Shown: positions 1 to 10,722, counted from the stretch's first letter. The stretch is DNA of 64,000 nt from Domibacillus sp. PGB-M46 (GCF_022668875.1 NZ_JAKGCR010000002.1:1-64000); one strand, 5' to 3'. The notes: generated by a model not told the origin, from the letters alone. Program-made: numbers and translations.

Positions 1-70
1 CTAAAGAATAAATTGACATAATACTCTCATTCTTAAACAATTTTGGAACTATTATCATAAAAAATAGATA

Positions 71-110
71 AAAAAACACCTGCAGTGTTTGTAACTGCAG
101 GTGTTTTTTT
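71..110 (-). terminator. Rho-independent terminator after codY
   Basis: A perfect 15-bp inverted repeat (71-85 and 95-109) with a 9-nt loop is followed on the minus strand by a run of seven T. The codY stop codon (109-111) lies at the edge of the stem. It ends the xerC-hslV-hslU-codY unit. In positions 1-70 I see no supported gene. Confidence 0.9.
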
Positions 111-888
111 AATTTGATTTAAGTTTTTCCAGTTCCACCAAGAATTTATTGTTTAGGACCTTAATATATGTGCCTTTCATACCGAGCGAACGTGATTCGA
201 TCACTCCGGCACTTTCAAGCTTACGAAGCGCGTTTACAATAACAGAGCGGGTAATGCCCACACGGTCTGCAATTTTAGACGCAACCAGCAGCCCTTCTTT
301 CCCATCTAATTCTTCGAAAATGTGCTCGATTGCTTCCAGCTCGCTGTAGGAAAGAGAGCTGATGGCCATTTGCACTACCGCTTTACTGCGGGCTTCTTCT
401 TGCATTTCTTCCGCTTTTTCACGAAGAATTTCCATTCCAACGACTGTTGCTCCGTATTCCGCTAAAATCAAGTCATCATCATGGAATTGTTCTTCTAATC
501 GAGCCAGTACAAGTGTACCAAGACGCTCACCAGCACCTACGATCGGTACAATCGTTGTTAAGCCGTTTTGAAACAGCTCCTTGTTTTCCACTGGAAAAGC
601 AGTGTATTCACTGTTTACATCTAAGTTGGATGATGTTTCAGTTACATTAAACAGGCTTTTTGTGTACTGCTCTGGAAATTGGCGTTCAACGAGCATTTGT
701 TTCATTCGCTCGTTTTCAATTTGCTGGTTTACGCCAAAGCCAAGCAGTTTTCCGCGGCGGCTCACGACAAAAATATTCGCTTCAATTACTTCAGAAAGGG
801 ATTCAGCCATTTCTTTAAAGTTCACCGTTTTGCCTGCCGCGTTTTGCAGCATTTGATTAATTTTTCTTGTTTTCTCCAAAAGATTCAT
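109..888 (-). CDS. codY: GTP-sensing global transcriptional repressor CodY
   Basis: CodY binds GTP and branched-chain amino acids through an N-terminal GAF domain and represses nutrient-scavenging, motility and competence genes in rich conditions. The 259-residue length equals the family norm. The first ~155 residues form the GAF region. A winged helix-turn-helix lies near residues 200-230 ([20 protein letters not shown]), close to invariant among Bacillota. The ATG at 888 is preceded by GGAGGA with 8-nt spacing. It is the last gene of the xerC-hslV-hslU-codY cluster, the same order as in B. subtilis, 20 nt after hslU. Confidence 0.98.
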   Translation of the reverse strand: MNLLEKTRKINQMLQNAAGKTVNFKEMAESLSEVIEANIFVVSRRGKLLGFGVNQQIENERMKQMLVERQFPEQYTKSLFNVTETSSNLDVNSEYTAFPVENKELFQNGLTTIVPIVGAGERLGTLVLARLEEQFHDDDLILAEYGATVVGMEILREKAEEMQEEARSKAVVQMAISSLSYSELEAIEHIFEELDGKEGLLVASKIADRVGITRSVIVNALRKLESAGVIESRSLGMKGTYIKVLNNKFLVELEKLKSN

Positions 889-908
889 GATGCAGTTCCT
901 CCGATTGA

Positions 909-2318
909 TTATAAAATAAATTCGCTTAAATCTTTGTTCTGTGAAATAGCAGATAATTTCTCATCTACGTATTGCGGTGTGATTGTGATTTTTTCCATCG
1001 TAATGTCTGGTGCTTCAAAAGATAAATCTTCAAGCAGCTTTTCCATGATTGTATGCAGACGGCGGGCACCGATATTGTCTGTTTCACTGTTCACATGAAC
1101 AGCAATTTCGGCCAGGCGCTGAACAGCTTCATCCGTAAATTCAACATGGATGCCTTCTGTTTCAAGCAATGCTTTATACTGCTTAAGAAGCGCATTATCC
1201 GGCTCTACTAAAATCCGAACAAAATCGTCTGTTGACAGCTTCTCTAGTTCAACCCGGATTGGGAAGCGCCCTTGCAGCTCTGGGATTAAATCAGACGGCT
1301 TAGACATATGAAAGGCGCCTGCTGCAATAAATAGAATATAATCTGTTTTAACTGTCCCGTATTTCGTCACAATGGTTGACCCTTCTACAATTGGCAGAAT
1401 GTCGCGTTGAACACCTTCGCGCGAAACATTGGCTCCCGAAGATGCACCGCCTTTTACCGCTATTTTATCCACTTCATCAATGAATATAATCCCTGTTTGT
1501 TCGGCACGTCTGACTGCTTCCTGTGTAACCTCATCCATATCAATCAGCTTTTGGGCTTCTTCCTGCTCCAGCACAGAGCGGGCGTCTTTCACAGCAAGCT
1601 TTTTCTTTTTCTTTTTTTTCGGCATCAGGCCGCCAAGAGCATCCTGCATATTCATCCCCATTTGTTCCATTCCGGAGCCTTGAAACAAATCAAACATAGA
1701 AGGCGGCTGCTCTTCCACTTCCACCGTAATGGTTTCATTTTCAAGTTCTCCGGCCGCAAGCTTTTGCTCAACCGCACGGCGTTTTTCGAAAATAGACATA
1801 TCTTCAGTTGAGTCATCTGATTCTTCCTGCTGGTTGTTCTGTCCTCCAAACAGCATTTCAAACGGATTTTTAACCGATGTGTTTTTTTTGCGTGATGGAA
1901 CAAGCAGCTCGACAAGACGGCGGTTGGCCGCTTCTTTGGCCGGTTCCTTTACTTCGTTCATCTTTTCTTCTTTGACGAGCCGGACGGCCGTTTCAGCCAA
2001 ATCCCGCACCATTGATTCAACATCCCTGCCGACGTAGCCCACTTCGGTAAACTTTGTGGCTTCCACTTTAATAAACGGCGCGCCTGCAAGCTTGGCCATA
2101 CGGCGGGCAATTTCTGTTTTTCCCACCCCAGTCGGCCCAATCATAAGTATATTTTTCGGCACAACTTCATCACGAATTGCTTCATCAAGCAAACTTCTGC
2201 GGTACCGGTTACGAAGCGCAACAGCGACAGACTTTTTCGCTTCTTTTTGTCCTACAATATATTGATCAAGACGCTCGACAATTTGGCGCGGTGTCATATT
2301 CATCGTATTTAGCTTCAT
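909..2318 (-). CDS. hslU: ATP-dependent protease ATPase subunit HslU (ClpY)
   Basis: AAA+ unfoldase that feeds substrates into the HslV peptidase. Walker A (GPTGVGKTE) is near residue 60 and Walker B (IIFIDEVDK) is in the second half. A charged I-domain insertion with a lysine-rich stretch (MPKKKKKKK) lies between them. The C-terminus ends SEFIL, the hydrophobic tail that docks on HslV. I chose the ATG at 2318 (469 residues) rather than the upstream GTG at 2333, because the Shine-Dalgarno AGGAG lies inside the longer version and sits 7 nt before this ATG. It follows hslV by 14 nt. Confidence 0.96.
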   Translation of the reverse strand: MKLNTMNMTPRQIVERLDQYIVGQKEAKKSVAVALRNRYRRSLLDEAIRDEVVPKNILMIGPTGVGKTEIARRMAKLAGAPFIKVEATKFTEVGYVGRDVESMVRDLAETAVRLVKEEKMNEVKEPAKEAANRRLVELLVPSRKKNTSVKNPFEMLFGGQNNQQEESDDSTEDMSIFEKRRAVEQKLAAGELENETITVEVEEQPPSMFDLFQGSGMEQMGMNMQDALGGLMPKKKKKKKLAVKDARSVLEQEEAQKLIDMDEVTQEAVRRAEQTGIIFIDEVDKIAVKGGASSGANVSREGVQRDILPIVEGSTIVTKYGTVKTDYILFIAAGAFHMSKPSDLIPELQGRFPIRVELEKLSTDDFVRILVEPDNALLKQYKALLETEGIHVEFTDEAVQRLAEIAVHVNSETDNIGARRLHTIMEKLLEDLSFEAPDITMEKITITPQYVDEKLSAISQNKDLSEFIL

Positions 2319-2332
2319 TTTTTCACTCCTCA

Positions 2333-2872
2333 CTACAGTTCTTCCACAATAATGTTATGGTTCGTGTATACACATATATCCGCTGCCGTTTTCAAGGCGG
2401 CTTCTGCAATTTCCGCCGCATTCAGCTGTACGGCATATTGCTTGAGTGCCCGTCCTGCTGACAAAGCATAATTGCCGCCTGATCCAATCGCTAGAATGCC
2501 GTCATCGGGCTCAATGACTTCGCCTGTACCCGATACAAGCAGTAAATTGTCTTTATCCATCACAATGAGCATGGCTTCCAGACGGCGAAGCATTTTATCG
2601 GTACGCCACTCCTTGGCAAGCTCGACAGCTGCCCGCTGCAGGTTACCGCTGTATTCATTCAGCTTTTTTTCAAAAAGCTCAAATAACGTAAACGCATCCG
2701 CAACTGATCCGGCAAAGCCAGCGACGACTTTTCCATTAAAAAGACGACGTACTTTTTTAGCCGTGTGCTTCATTACAACCGCGTTGCCAAACGTTACTTG
2801 TCCATCTCCAGCCATCGCTGAAGATCCATTGTGCTTAACAGCAAATATCGTTGTCGCATGAAATTCTCCCAC
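2333..2872 (-). CDS. hslV: ATP-dependent protease peptidase subunit HslV (ClpQ)
   Basis: Proteasome-like peptidase that forms the double ring of HslUV. The sequence begins [12 protein letters not shown] and continues with the family core [17 protein letters not shown]. The probable catalytic threonine (T7, first of the TT pair) is therefore preceded by six residues that would have to be removed. The N-terminus lacks the Ser-Ser of the B. subtilis protein, which is reported to use an N-terminal serine. Start is GTG, with AAGGAG 9 nt upstream. The 179-residue length is normal. It lies between xerC (14 nt) and hslU. Confidence 0.95.
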   Translation of the reverse strand: MGEFHATTIFAVKHNGSSAMAGDGQVTFGNAVVMKHTAKKVRRLFNGKVVAGFAGSVADAFTLFELFEKKLNEYSGNLQRAAVELAKEWRTDKMLRRLEAMLIVMDKDNLLLVSGTGEVIEPDDGILAIGSGGNYALSAGRALKQYAVQLNAAEIAEAALKTAADICVYTNHNIIVEEL

Positions 2873-2886
2873 TTCTTCTCTCTCCT

Positions 2887-3786
2887 TTATGCACGTGGAT
2901 GATGATTGCGGTATGTATGCTGCAGGTGTTCTTTCGTAATATGTGTGTACATTTGGGTAGACGAAAGGCTGGCATGCCCAAGCAGCTCCTGTACCGTTCT
3001 CATGTCCGCGCCGTTATTTAACATATGCGTTGCGAACGTATGCCTAAGCATATGCGGATGAATTTTCCCTGATAACGAAGCTTTTTGAATTAAATCATTT
3101 AAAATATGGCGGATTCCGCCAGTCGTGATTGGTGCACCCCTGAAATTCACAAACAATTTACTATGTTCATTTTTCTTCATTAAAAGGGGCCGGCTGTTTT
3201 GATTGTAATGTTCCACAGCCTCTGCTGCAAAACTGCCGTATGGCACGTACCTTTCTTTCCCGCCTTTTCCATGGACGAGAAGAACACCAAGGCCCGCATC
3301 CAAATCGGGCAGCTCAATCGCCGCACACTCACTGACACGGATACCCGTCCCGTACAAGATTTCAAGCAGCGCCCGATTTCGGATAGACAGGGGATCTGTC
3401 CCTTCTGCCGCTTCAAAAAGCTCCCTCATTTCCTCTTCATAAAAAAAAGACGGGAGCTTCTTTGTTCCTTTCGGCCGATGCACAAGCAAAAACGGATTTT
3501 CCGTTACGACATTTTCCCTCATTAAAAAACGATAAAACCCGCGAAGGGCCGATATTTTTCGTGAAACAGACGCCCGCGCCATTTTTTTCTCATGAAGCAA
3601 GGTTAAATATAAACGCGCTGTTTGATGCGTTACATCTGTTAATTCTGTAATAAGCTGTTCATTCATGAACATAAAAAAGTGCTCCAGATCATCACGATAA
3701 TTCTTTACCGTATGAACAGAGCTGTTTTTTTCAATTTGCAGGTAAGCAAAATAAGAGTTTGTATAATTTTTGAAAAGTTTAGACAT
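2887..3786 (-). CDS. xerC: Tyrosine site-specific recombinase XerC (CodV)
   Basis: Resolves chromosome dimers at dif together with a second Xer recombinase. The N-terminal SAM-like core-binding domain (~1-100) precedes a phage-integrase catalytic domain. The catalytic set is visible: Arg in GTGIRVSE, Lys in HGKGGKER, His-x-x-Arg in [12 protein letters not shown], His in [11 protein letters not shown] and the nucleophile Tyr in MYTHI. Length is 299 residues, near the usual ~300. The context xerC-hslV-hslU-codY identifies it as the housekeeping XerC rather than a phage integrase. Start ATG, with AGGTGG 4 nt upstream. Confidence 0.96.
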   Translation of the reverse strand: MSKLFKNYTNSYFAYLQIEKNSSVHTVKNYRDDLEHFFMFMNEQLITELTDVTHQTARLYLTLLHEKKMARASVSRKISALRGFYRFLMRENVVTENPFLLVHRPKGTKKLPSFFYEEEMRELFEAAEGTDPLSIRNRALLEILYGTGIRVSECAAIELPDLDAGLGVLLVHGKGGKERYVPYGSFAAEAVEHYNQNSRPLLMKKNEHSKLFVNFRGAPITTGGIRHILNDLIQKASLSGKIHPHMLRHTFATHMLNNGADMRTVQELLGHASLSSTQMYTHITKEHLQHTYRNHHPRA

Positions 3787-3800
3787 TTTCCCACCTCACA

Positions 3801-3838
3801 AAAGGGCTACTACATAATAGCATATGTCAGCAGCCCTT
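3801..3838 (-). terminator. Hairpin after trmFO (possible terminator)
   Basis: A long interrupted stem (AAGGGCT/AGCCCTT outside, ACATA/TATGT inside) lies 11 nt after the trmFO stop and is followed by only four T. It may terminate trmFO weakly. The presumed xerC promoter overlaps it. Confidence 0.5.
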
Positions 3839-3843
3839 CGCAA
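3814..3843 (-). promoter_or_regulatory. Candidate sigma-A promoter for xerC-hslVU-codY
   Basis: TTGCGA (3838-3843) and TATTAT (3814-3819) are 18 bp apart, with an extended TGn motif just before the -10. It lies 28 bp upstream of the xerC start. The -10 sits inside the loop of the trmFO hairpin. Confidence 0.5.
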
Positions 3844-3848
3844 GAAAT

Positions 3849-5153
3849 TTACAAACTTTTCGAAAAAGTTTGAATTGTTTCTAAAGCCCGCCCAGCGAGC
3901 GCTTCGTACCGTTCTTTTTTGCCTTTAATTTTCTTTGGCAATGCCGGGAACAACCCAAAGTTGGCGTTCATCGGCTGAAAATTATCCGGAGATGTATGCG
4001 TAATATAGTGTGCCATGCCGCCAATAGCTGTTTCCTGCGGTGCGGTTACCGGATCCTGTCCAAGTGCCAGCCTTGCAGCATTAATTCCTGCCATTAAGCC
4101 GCTTGCCGCTGACTCTACATATCCTTCCACCCCAGTCATTTGTCCAGCAAAGAAAAGTGTTGGACGGCTTTTTAGCTGATAAGTTGGCAGCAGCGCTTTT
4201 GGTGAATTAATAAACGTATTGCGGTGCATTACTCCGTAACGAACAATTTCAACATTTTGAAGTCCCGGAATAAGCTGAAGCACTTCTTTTTGCGGCCCCC
4301 ATTTCAAGTGGGTTTGAAAACCCACAATGTTGTAAAGTGTTCCGGCCGCGTTATCCTGGCGAAGCTGTACTACTGCGTATGGGCGCTTTCCTGTACGTGG
4401 ATCTTCCAGTCCGACCGGCTTCATCGGGCCAAACAGCATGGTTTTCTTGCCCCGGCTGGCCATAACTTCAATCGGCATACAGCCTTCGAAGAAAATTTCT
4501 TTTTCAAATTCTTTTAACGGCACCGTTTCGGCCGCAATCAATGCTTCGTAAAAACGGTCAAACTCTTCTTCATTCATCGGGCAGTTTAAATAAGCCGCTT
4601 CCCCTTTATCATAGCGGGATTTTAAATACGCAATATTCAAATCAATACTGTCTTTTTCGACAATCGGTGCTGCCGCGTCATAAAAGTATAAATATTCTTC
4701 CCCTGTAAGCTCTTTTATTTTTTCGGCTAATCCGCTCGTTGTCAGAGGACCTGTTGCAATAACGGTAATCCCTTCTGGAATTTCTGTTACTTCTTCATTA
4801 ATCACGGTTACATTCGGATGATTTTTCACCCGCTCTGTTACATGTCCCGCAAATTCATGCCGGTCTACAGCCAGTGCACCGCCCGCCGGAACCGCACATG
4901 CATCCGCTGAACTGATGATCACTGAATTTAAACGGCGCATTTCTTCTTTTAACACGCCAACCGCATTCGTCAGCCCGTTTGCCCGCAATGAATTGCTACA
5001 CACAAGCTCGGCAAATTTATCTGTATGATGCGCTGGTGTTTGTTTAACCGGGCGCATTTCGTATAAGCGGACCTGCAAGCCCCGTTCTGCTATTTGAAAA
5101 GCGGCTTCGCTGCCCGCAAGTCCCGCTCCGATTACGTTAATTGGTTGATTCAT
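3849..5153 (-). CDS. trmFO: tRNA m5U54 methyltransferase TrmFO (folate/FAD-dependent)
   Basis: Methylates U54 in the T-loop of tRNAs using methylenetetrahydrofolate and FAD. The N-terminal FAD-binding Rossmann motif [10 protein letters not shown] is at residues 9-18. The conserved [20 protein letters not shown] block, carrying the catalytic-site cysteine, is near residue 55. Length is 434 residues (435 in B. subtilis, formerly Gid). ATG at 5153 with GGGGGA 7 nt upstream. It sits between topA and xerC, as in B. subtilis, but appears to be transcribed separately because a strong terminator follows topA. Confidence 0.97.
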   Translation of the reverse strand: MNQPINVIGAGLAGSEAAFQIAERGLQVRLYEMRPVKQTPAHHTDKFAELVCSNSLRANGLTNAVGVLKEEMRRLNSVIISSADACAVPAGGALAVDRHEFAGHVTERVKNHPNVTVINEEVTEIPEGITVIATGPLTTSGLAEKIKELTGEEYLYFYDAAAPIVEKDSIDLNIAYLKSRYDKGEAAYLNCPMNEEEFDRFYEALIAAETVPLKEFEKEIFFEGCMPIEVMASRGKKTMLFGPMKPVGLEDPRTGKRPYAVVQLRQDNAAGTLYNIVGFQTHLKWGPQKEVLQLIPGLQNVEIVRYGVMHRNTFINSPKALLPTYQLKSRPTLFFAGQMTGVEGYVESAASGLMAGINAARLALGQDPVTAPQETAIGGMAHYITHTSPDNFQPMNANFGLFPALPKKIKGKKERYEALAGRALETIQTFSKSL

Positions 5154-5201
5154 TGTTGTTTCCCCCTGCTTTAAAGGTACGTACCCGTATGTCCATTAAG
5201 C

Positions 5202-5230
5202 ATTGTACACTACCTGCTTGTAGAAAAAAA
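5202..5230 (-). promoter_or_regulatory. Possible promoter for trmFO
   Basis: TACAAT (5202-5207) is a good -10. A TTTTTT hexamer 17 bp upstream (5225-5230) is a poor -35. It is supported mainly by the terminator immediately upstream, which isolates trmFO from topA. Confidence 0.35.
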
Positions 5231-5251
5231 GCAAAATGTTGTTGTCTATGC

Positions 5252-5290
5252 AAAAAGCCGCCTTGTTTTGCTCCAAACAAGGCGGCTTTC
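5252..5290 (-). terminator. Rho-independent terminator after topA
   Basis: A perfect 15-bp GC-rich stem (5254-5268 with 5275-5289) and 6-nt loop start 7 nt after the topA stop, followed on the minus strand by a T run. Confidence 0.92.
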
Positions 5291-5296
5291 GCCGTT

Positions 5297-7375
5297 TTAA
5301 GACTGCGGCTGTTCCTTATAATCACATTCCGTACATTGAATCTGCACGCCTTTTTTCAGCTTTTTCTCAACGAGCAGTTTTCCGCATTTCGGACATGGGC
5401 GCTCAATTGGCTTATCCCACGATAGAAAATCGCATCCAGGGAACTGGTCACAGCCATAAAAAATACGCCGTTTTTTACTTTTTCTTTCTATTATATTACC
5501 TTCTGCACACTTAGGGCATTTTACGCCGATTTCTTTTACAATGGCTTTTGTATTTCGGCAGTCTGGGAAGTTACTGCATGCCATAAACTTCCCAAAGCGG
5601 CCCATTTTAAAAACCATTTCATGGCCGCATTTTTCACAATCCTCACCAGCAGGCTCATCCTTTATTTCAACCTGCTCCATTTCTTTTTCTGCTTTTTCCA
5701 AATGGCCTTCAAAGCCTTTGTAGAACTCATCAATAACGGCTGCCCATTCTTTAATGCCTTCTTCTACATTATCAAGGTCACGTTCCATTTTCACCGTAAA
5801 TTCTACATCGATAATATCGGCAAAAAACTCGGCCATCAATTCGTGGACGATCGTTCCCAGTTCTGTCGGAACAAAACGCTTATTATCCAGTGCCACGTAT
5901 CCGCGTTTTTGAATCGTGTCAAGGGTAGGTGCATACGTGGACGGACGCCCAATGCCGAGCTCTTCTAGCGTTTTAACAAGACGGGCTTCTGTATAACGGG
6001 GCGGCGGCTGAGTAAAGTGCTGCTTTGGATCAATTTCCTTGGACTGCACCGTATCCCCTTTTTCGAGATTTGGCAGAAAGTTTTCTTTTTCTTCCTTTGT
6101 GTCATCCGTACCTTCTACATATACTTTCATAAAGCCAGGAAACTTTACTTTTGACCCTGTTGCCCGGAACATCACATCACCGTTTACAATATCTGCGCTG
6201 ACGGTATCCATTACAGCTGGGGCCATTTGACTCGCGATAAATCTCTCCCATATGAGCTTATAAAGGCGATGCTGATCCCGTGAAAGAAAACTTTTCAGTT
6301 CGGACGGCTCACGCATCGTGCTGGTCGGACGGATCGCTTCATGAGCATCCTGGGCACCTTTTTTCTTTGACTCGCTTTTTTGCCCCTGCTCTCTCACGTA
6401 TTCTTTTCCGTAATGAGCCGTGATGTACTCCAGGCTTTCCGACTGCGCTACTTCCGAGACGCGTGTTGAATCCGTTCTCATATACGTGATCAAACCAACC
6501 GTGCCTTCCTTGCCAAGGTCGATTCCTTCATACAATTGCTGGGCGAGCATCATTGTTTTTTTCGCTCGGAAATTTAATTTGCGAGCCGCTTCTTGCTGCA
6601 GCGAAGAAGTGGTAAACGCAGCAGCTGGATTACGTCGGCGTTCTTTTTTTGTAACGGTTTGAATGGAAAACTGATTCCCTTCAATCGCAGCCAGCACTTT
6701 TTTTACATCGGCTTCTGATGAAAGCTTTTCTTTTTTGCCATTTAACCCGTAAAAAGAGGCACTGAATGTATCCGTTCCTTTTGTAAATTCCGCTTCAATG
6801 GTCCAATATTCTTCTGGTACAAATACTTTAATTTCATTTTCACGATCAATCACAAGGCGAAGAGCCACTGATTGAACACGTCCGGCACTCAGGCCCTTTT
6901 TTACTTTTTTCCACAATAACGGACTGATATTATAGCCGACAAGCCGGTCGAGAATCCGCCGTGCCTGCTGGGCATCCACCAAATCCATATTAATTGGCCG
7001 CGGGTGCTTAAAAGATTCCTTGATCGCGTCTTTGGTAATCTCGTTAAATACAACCCGGCAGTCAGAAGTCGTGTCAATGTTTAGTGAATGCGCCAAATGC
7101 CAGGCAATTGCTTCTCCTTCGCGATCCGGGTCAGCCGCGAGGTAGATTTTTTTCGCTTTTTTGGCAGCTGTTTTTAGTTCTTTTAAGACCGGGCCTTTGC
7201 CGCGGATCGTGATGTATTTTGGATCATAATTATGTTCTATATCTACGCCCATTTGGCTTTTCGGCAAATCCCGAACATGCCCCATAGATGCGCGCACCTT
7301 GTATTTTTTCCCGAGATAGCGTTCAATTGTCTTCGCTTTCGCCGGGGACTCTACTATTACTAAATAATCTGACAT
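5297..7375 (-). CDS. topA: DNA topoisomerase I (type IA)
   Basis: Relaxes negative supercoils. The N-terminal Toprim domain ([15 protein letters not shown]; the metal-binding DPDREGE near residue 82) is followed by the type IA core with catalytic Tyr298 in [12 protein letters not shown]. Three C4 zinc ribbons fill the C-terminus: CEKCGHE...CSNFPDC, CPKCAEG...CDQFPGC and CPKCGKL...CTEC. The ATG at 7375 gives 692 residues, against 691 in B. subtilis, with GGGGAGG 9 nt upstream. A longer frame from 7417 includes the ribosome binding site and lacks family support. It lies downstream of dprA but has its own promoter. Confidence 0.97.
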   Translation of the reverse strand: MSDYLVIVESPAKAKTIERYLGKKYKVRASMGHVRDLPKSQMGVDIEHNYDPKYITIRGKGPVLKELKTAAKKAKKIYLAADPDREGEAIAWHLAHSLNIDTTSDCRVVFNEITKDAIKESFKHPRPINMDLVDAQQARRILDRLVGYNISPLLWKKVKKGLSAGRVQSVALRLVIDRENEIKVFVPEEYWTIEAEFTKGTDTFSASFYGLNGKKEKLSSEADVKKVLAAIEGNQFSIQTVTKKERRRNPAAAFTTSSLQQEAARKLNFRAKKTMMLAQQLYEGIDLGKEGTVGLITYMRTDSTRVSEVAQSESLEYITAHYGKEYVREQGQKSESKKKGAQDAHEAIRPTSTMREPSELKSFLSRDQHRLYKLIWERFIASQMAPAVMDTVSADIVNGDVMFRATGSKVKFPGFMKVYVEGTDDTKEEKENFLPNLEKGDTVQSKEIDPKQHFTQPPPRYTEARLVKTLEELGIGRPSTYAPTLDTIQKRGYVALDNKRFVPTELGTIVHELMAEFFADIIDVEFTVKMERDLDNVEEGIKEWAAVIDEFYKGFEGHLEKAEKEMEQVEIKDEPAGEDCEKCGHEMVFKMGRFGKFMACSNFPDCRNTKAIVKEIGVKCPKCAEGNIIERKSKKRRIFYGCDQFPGCDFLSWDKPIERPCPKCGKLLVEKKLKKGVQIQCTECDYKEQPQS

Positions 7376-7418
7376 AAGATAAAGCCTCCCCGAGAGGTAA
7401 AATGAATAATTAGACATA

Positions 7419-7447
7419 TTATTATGCGGTTATGGTTTGTTTGTCAA
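7419..7447 (-). promoter_or_regulatory. Promoter for topA
   Basis: A consensus -35 TTGACA (7442-7447) is 17 bp from TAATAA (7419-7424). It lies 44 bp upstream of the topA ATG in the 205-bp dprA-topA gap. Confidence 0.65.
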
Positions 7448-7488
7448 ACGTTTCTTTATTTGTGCTATTCATTTTCATTCTCTATTTA

Positions 7489-7513
7489 TTACAAAACAGG
7501 ACATGTTTTGCAA
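7489..7513. repeat. 10-bp inverted repeat in the dprA-topA gap
   Basis: The arms TTACAAAACA and TGTTTTGCAA surround a 5-nt spacer, with one G:T pair. No T run follows, so it is not an ordinary terminator. It lies ~40 bp upstream of the topA -35 and could be a protein-binding site. The rest of the 205-bp gap is AT-rich with no gene visible. Confidence 0.4.
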
Positions 7514-7580
7514 AAATCATTCTGTTGCAAAATTTATATGATATAAACCTGAATTGCAACTGTTTTCGCGAAAAGTTTTT

Positions 7581-8459
7581 TTATTCCTGCCTCCATTCCG
7601 ATAAAATATCGTCAGCACCATGAACAATTTTCGCTCCATCCGCAATGAGAGCATGCACACCTTCTGAAAGTGGATGGGTAATTGGTCCCGGCACTGCAAA
7701 TACGTCAATGCCTTGTTCAAGTGCAAAAGAAGCAGTGATAAGTGAACCGCTTTTTTTAGCCGCCTGTACGACTAACACACCCTTTGACAATCCGCTGATG
7801 ATCCGATTTCGGGCTGGGAATTGCCATTTCTCCGGCTTTCGGTTCGGTGCGTATTCGGATAAAATAAGACCTTGCCTGGAAATATGGTGTGCTAACAGTT
7901 TATTTTCTTTTGGGTAGAAGTGACTAAATCCGCCTGCAATAACCGCAATCGTTTTGCCGCCTGCCTGAAGGGCAGCTTCATGTGAAAAAGCGTCGATTCC
8001 TTTAGCAAGCCCGCTGACGATTGTAATATTCCTTTTGACTAAAGCAGGGACCAGCATTTGCAGTACTTTTTTTCCGTATTCATTTCCATCACGGGCCCCA
8101 ACAACAGCAAGCATATTCCGGCTGCTCATAAGCGCTGTTTCTCCCATAGCAAATAAGCCCCATGGAGGCTGCGGGAGCATTTTTAATGGTTCAGGATATT
8201 GCAGGTCAAAAATGGGAATAAAGGTTGTAGAGGACTCCAGTAAAGCAGAATAAAGATCATGATAGGAAAGAGAATGAAACCCGCTTAAAATGGTTTCTGC
8301 TTGTCCAATGGAACGGTTTGTGGCAGAAGCAAATTCTGCGGCTGTCATGCGGGGAAGGTGGCTTAAATGAGGATCATTTTTTAATAATACATATTGGTCT
8401 TTCCAGCTGATGCCTGGGCAGTACTGCAGTTTTAAAAGCTGCTTAGCTGTATAGTGCAA
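7581..8459 (-). CDS. dprA: DNA-processing protein DprA (Smf)
   Basis: Binds single-stranded DNA taken up by transformation and loads RecA. The Rossmann-like core is plain: VVGARDGNEYG, then IVSGLAKGIDAFSHEAAL and KTIAVIAGG, then FPARNRIISGLSKGVLVVQA. I start it at the TTG at 8459 (292 residues), because AAGGAGG lies 8 nt upstream. The ATG at 8486 has no ribosome binding site and abuts the sucD hairpin. It is located between sucD and topA, as in B. subtilis. Its presence suggests a competence or recombination-mediator role, but other com genes are outside the window. Confidence 0.93.
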   Translation of the reverse strand: MHYTAKQLLKLQYCPGISWKDQYVLLKNDPHLSHLPRMTAAEFASATNRSIGQAETILSGFHSLSYHDLYSALLESSTTFIPIFDLQYPEPLKMLPQPPWGLFAMGETALMSSRNMLAVVGARDGNEYGKKVLQMLVPALVKRNITIVSGLAKGIDAFSHEAALQAGGKTIAVIAGGFSHFYPKENKLLAHHISRQGLILSEYAPNRKPEKWQFPARNRIISGLSKGVLVVQAAKKSGSLITASFALEQGIDVFAVPGPITHPLSEGVHALIADGAKIVHGADDILSEWRQE

Positions 8460-8490
8460 CGCATTCCCCTCCTTTAATACATGCAAAGAG

Positions 8491-8515
8491 AGACGCCTGA
8501 GTAATTCAGGCGTCT
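8491..8515 (-). terminator. Hairpin after sucD
   Basis: A perfect 10-bp stem (8491-8500 with 8506-8515) lies 11 nt after the sucD stop. The downstream tract on the minus strand is only moderately T-rich (CTCTTT), so termination may be partial, letting dprA be read from sucCD. Confidence 0.65.
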
Positions 8516-8525
8516 TCGTCTTCGA

Positions 8526-9428
8526 TTAATGTGTTTTGCATTCTTCTAAAAGTCCTTGCTGCTCAAGAACTTTAATTAGTGTTTCACCCATAACAGACGG
8601 AGTTTCCGCTACTTGAATGCCGCATTCGTTCATAACACGGATTTTTTCATCAGCTGTTCCTTTACCGCCTGAAATAATCGCACCAGCATGGCCCATACGC
8701 TTTCCTGGAGGCGCTGTACGTCCGCCGATAAAGCCGACAACAGGTTTTGTCATGTTCGCTTTTACCCACTCGGCTGCTTCTTCCTCTGCTGTACCGCCGA
8801 TTTCACCAATCATGATAACTGCTTTTGTTTCCGGATCTTCATTGAATGCTTTTAGGACATCAATAAAGTCTGTTCCATTCACCGGGTCACCGCCGATACC
8901 AACAGCTGTAGACTGGCCGATTCCTGCTTGTGTTAACTGGTGTACAGCTTCGTACGTAAGTGTGCCGGAGCGTGATACAACACCCACATGGCCTTTTGTA
9001 TGGATATACCCTGGCATGATACCGATTTTGCACTCATCCGGTGTGATAACACCTGGGCAGTTTGGCCCAACAAGGCGTGTTTTCTTGCCTTGCATATAAC
9101 GTTTTACTTTTACCATGTCGAGTACCGGAATATGTTCTGTAATACAAATTGCAAGGTCAAGATTTGCGTCAACCGCTTCCAAAATCGCATCTGCTGCGAA
9201 TGGAGCCGGAACGTAAATAACAGACGCGTTGGCACCTGTCGCCTGCACAGCTTCTTGAAGCGTATTAAATACCGGTACGCCTTCTACTTCAGTGCCGCCC
9301 TTACCAGGAGTAACACCGCCAACAATTTTCGTTCCATATTCAAGCATTTGTTTTGTATGGAAAAGGGCAGTAGAGCCCGTGATGCCCTGAACAATTACCT
9401 TTGTATCTTTATTAATGAAAACACTCAT
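8526..9428 (-). CDS. sucD: Succinate-CoA ligase (ADP-forming) alpha subunit
   Basis: TCA-cycle enzyme that makes ATP from succinyl-CoA. The N-terminal CoA-binding Rossmann fold begins [18 protein letters not shown]. The phospho-histidine loop is [20 protein letters not shown] near residue 240-260. The 300-residue length is exactly the family size. It follows sucC by 34 nt with an AAAGGCGG-type ribosome binding site, and the two form the sucCD operon. Confidence 0.97.
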   Translation of the reverse strand: MSVFINKDTKVIVQGITGSTALFHTKQMLEYGTKIVGGVTPGKGGTEVEGVPVFNTLQEAVQATGANASVIYVPAPFAADAILEAVDANLDLAICITEHIPVLDMVKVKRYMQGKKTRLVGPNCPGVITPDECKIGIMPGYIHTKGHVGVVSRSGTLTYEAVHQLTQAGIGQSTAVGIGGDPVNGTDFIDVLKAFNEDPETKAVIMIGEIGGTAEEEAAEWVKANMTKPVVGFIGGRTAPPGKRMGHAGAIISGGKGTADEKIRVMNECGIQVAETPSVMGETLIKVLEQQGLLEECKTH

Positions 9429-9462
9429 GCCTATACCCGCCTTTCTATTGTCAACATCCTGA

Positions 9463-10623
9463 TTATTTTACGAGACTAACGATCTTTTGCGCGCCATCTG
9501 CCATAGAATCTGCTGAAACGATGTCAAGACCTGACTCGTTCAAGATTGCTTTACCGGCATCTACATTCGTACCTTCCAAACGCACCACAAGTGGTACGGA
9601 CAGGCTTACCTGCTTCGCAGCTTCTACCACACCTGTTGCAATAACGTCACATTTCATAATGCCGCCGAAAATGTTAACGAAAATTCCCTTTACATTTTCA
9701 TCAGACAAAATAATTTTAAATGCTTCTGTTACTTTTTCAGCTGTTGCGCCGCCCCCAACATCAAGGAAGTTAGCCGGATCGCCGCCATAATGCTTGATAA
9801 TATCCATCGTTGCCATGGCAAGGCCTGCACCGTTTACCATGCAGCCGATATTTCCATCAAGGGCAATGTAGCTCAGGTCATATTTTGATGCTTCAATTTC
9901 TTTTGCATCTTCTTCTTCAAGATCACGATATTCTAAAATGTCTTTATGACGGTATAGAGCATTTGAATCAAAATTCAATTTTGCATCCAACGCCATTACT
10001 TTTCCGTCACCTGTTACAACAAGCGGGTTAATTTCAGCAATAGAGCAGTCTTTTTCTACAAACGCAGTGTAAAGGCTCATCATAAATTTAACAGCTTGTC
10101 CCACAAGTTCTTTCGGAATATTGATATTGAACGCGATACGACGAGCCTGGTACGCGCTAAGGCCAGTTACTGGGTCAATATACTCTTTAAAGATTTTTTC
10201 TGGTGTTGCTTCGGCTACTTCTTCAATCTCTGTTCCGCCTTCTTCAGATGCCATTAAAACAACTTGAGACGTTGCGCGGTCCAGCACTAAGCCGATATAA
10301 TATTCTTTTTGAATGTCGCATCCTTCTTCAATAAGAAGGCGCTTTACTTCTTTGCCTTCAGGACCTGTCTGGTGTGTGACTAACACTTTACCGAGGATTT
10401 CTTGTGCATATGTACGTACTTCGTCGAGATTCTTTGCGACTTTAACGCCGCCTGCTTTTCCGCGGCCGCCCGCATGAATCTGTGCTTTGACAACGTTTAC
10501 TGCTGTGCCAAGTTCTTTTGCTGCTTCAACCGCTTCTTCAACGGAAAACGCAACTTTCCCATTCGGCACGGCAACGCCGTAGCTTCTGAGAACTTCTTTC
10601 CCTTGATACTCATGAATATTCAT
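9463..10623 (-). CDS. sucC: Succinate-CoA ligase (ADP-forming) beta subunit
   Basis: ATP-grasp subunit that binds ADP and succinate. It opens [17 protein letters not shown], and the [16 protein letters not shown] loop lies near residue 45. The nucleotide and metal-binding C-terminal part contains [15 protein letters not shown]. The ATG at 10623 has AGGAGG 7 nt upstream and gives 386 residues (385 in B. subtilis). A longer frame starting at 10683 runs through the leader and is not supported. A strong sigma-A promoter lies 59 bp upstream. Confidence 0.97.
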   Translation of the reverse strand: MNIHEYQGKEVLRSYGVAVPNGKVAFSVEEAVEAAKELGTAVNVVKAQIHAGGRGKAGGVKVAKNLDEVRTYAQEILGKVLVTHQTGPEGKEVKRLLIEEGCDIQKEYYIGLVLDRATSQVVLMASEEGGTEIEEVAEATPEKIFKEYIDPVTGLSAYQARRIAFNINIPKELVGQAVKFMMSLYTAFVEKDCSIAEINPLVVTGDGKVMALDAKLNFDSNALYRHKDILEYRDLEEEDAKEIEASKYDLSYIALDGNIGCMVNGAGLAMATMDIIKHYGGDPANFLDVGGGATAEKVTEAFKIILSDENVKGIFVNIFGGIMKCDVIATGVVEAAKQVSLSVPLVVRLEGTNVDAGKAILNESGLDIVSADSMADGAQKIVSLVK

Positions 10624-10681
10624 CTTCCAGCCTCCTATCGGTCTCAAAACATAGTCTTTTTGCAAATCAGACTGCGACTTC

Positions 10682-10710
10682 ATTGTAGAGAAAAATCAAA
10701 ATTATGTCCA
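10682..10710 (-). promoter_or_regulatory. Promoter for sucCD
   Basis: TGGACA (10705-10710), a 17-bp spacer and TACAAT (10682-10687) give a near-consensus sigma-A promoter immediately after the terminator of the upstream operon. Confidence 0.7.
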
Positions 10711-10722
10711 GCTTTTGAACAT

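Noticed and set aside
13-41. Plus-strand TTGACA at the window edge
   Set aside because: No good -10 at 16-18 bp, and it points into the codY terminator with no gene to drive.
2319-2333. Upstream GTG start of hslU
   Set aside because: It would place the Shine-Dalgarno sequence inside the coding region and adds five residues not found in homologues.
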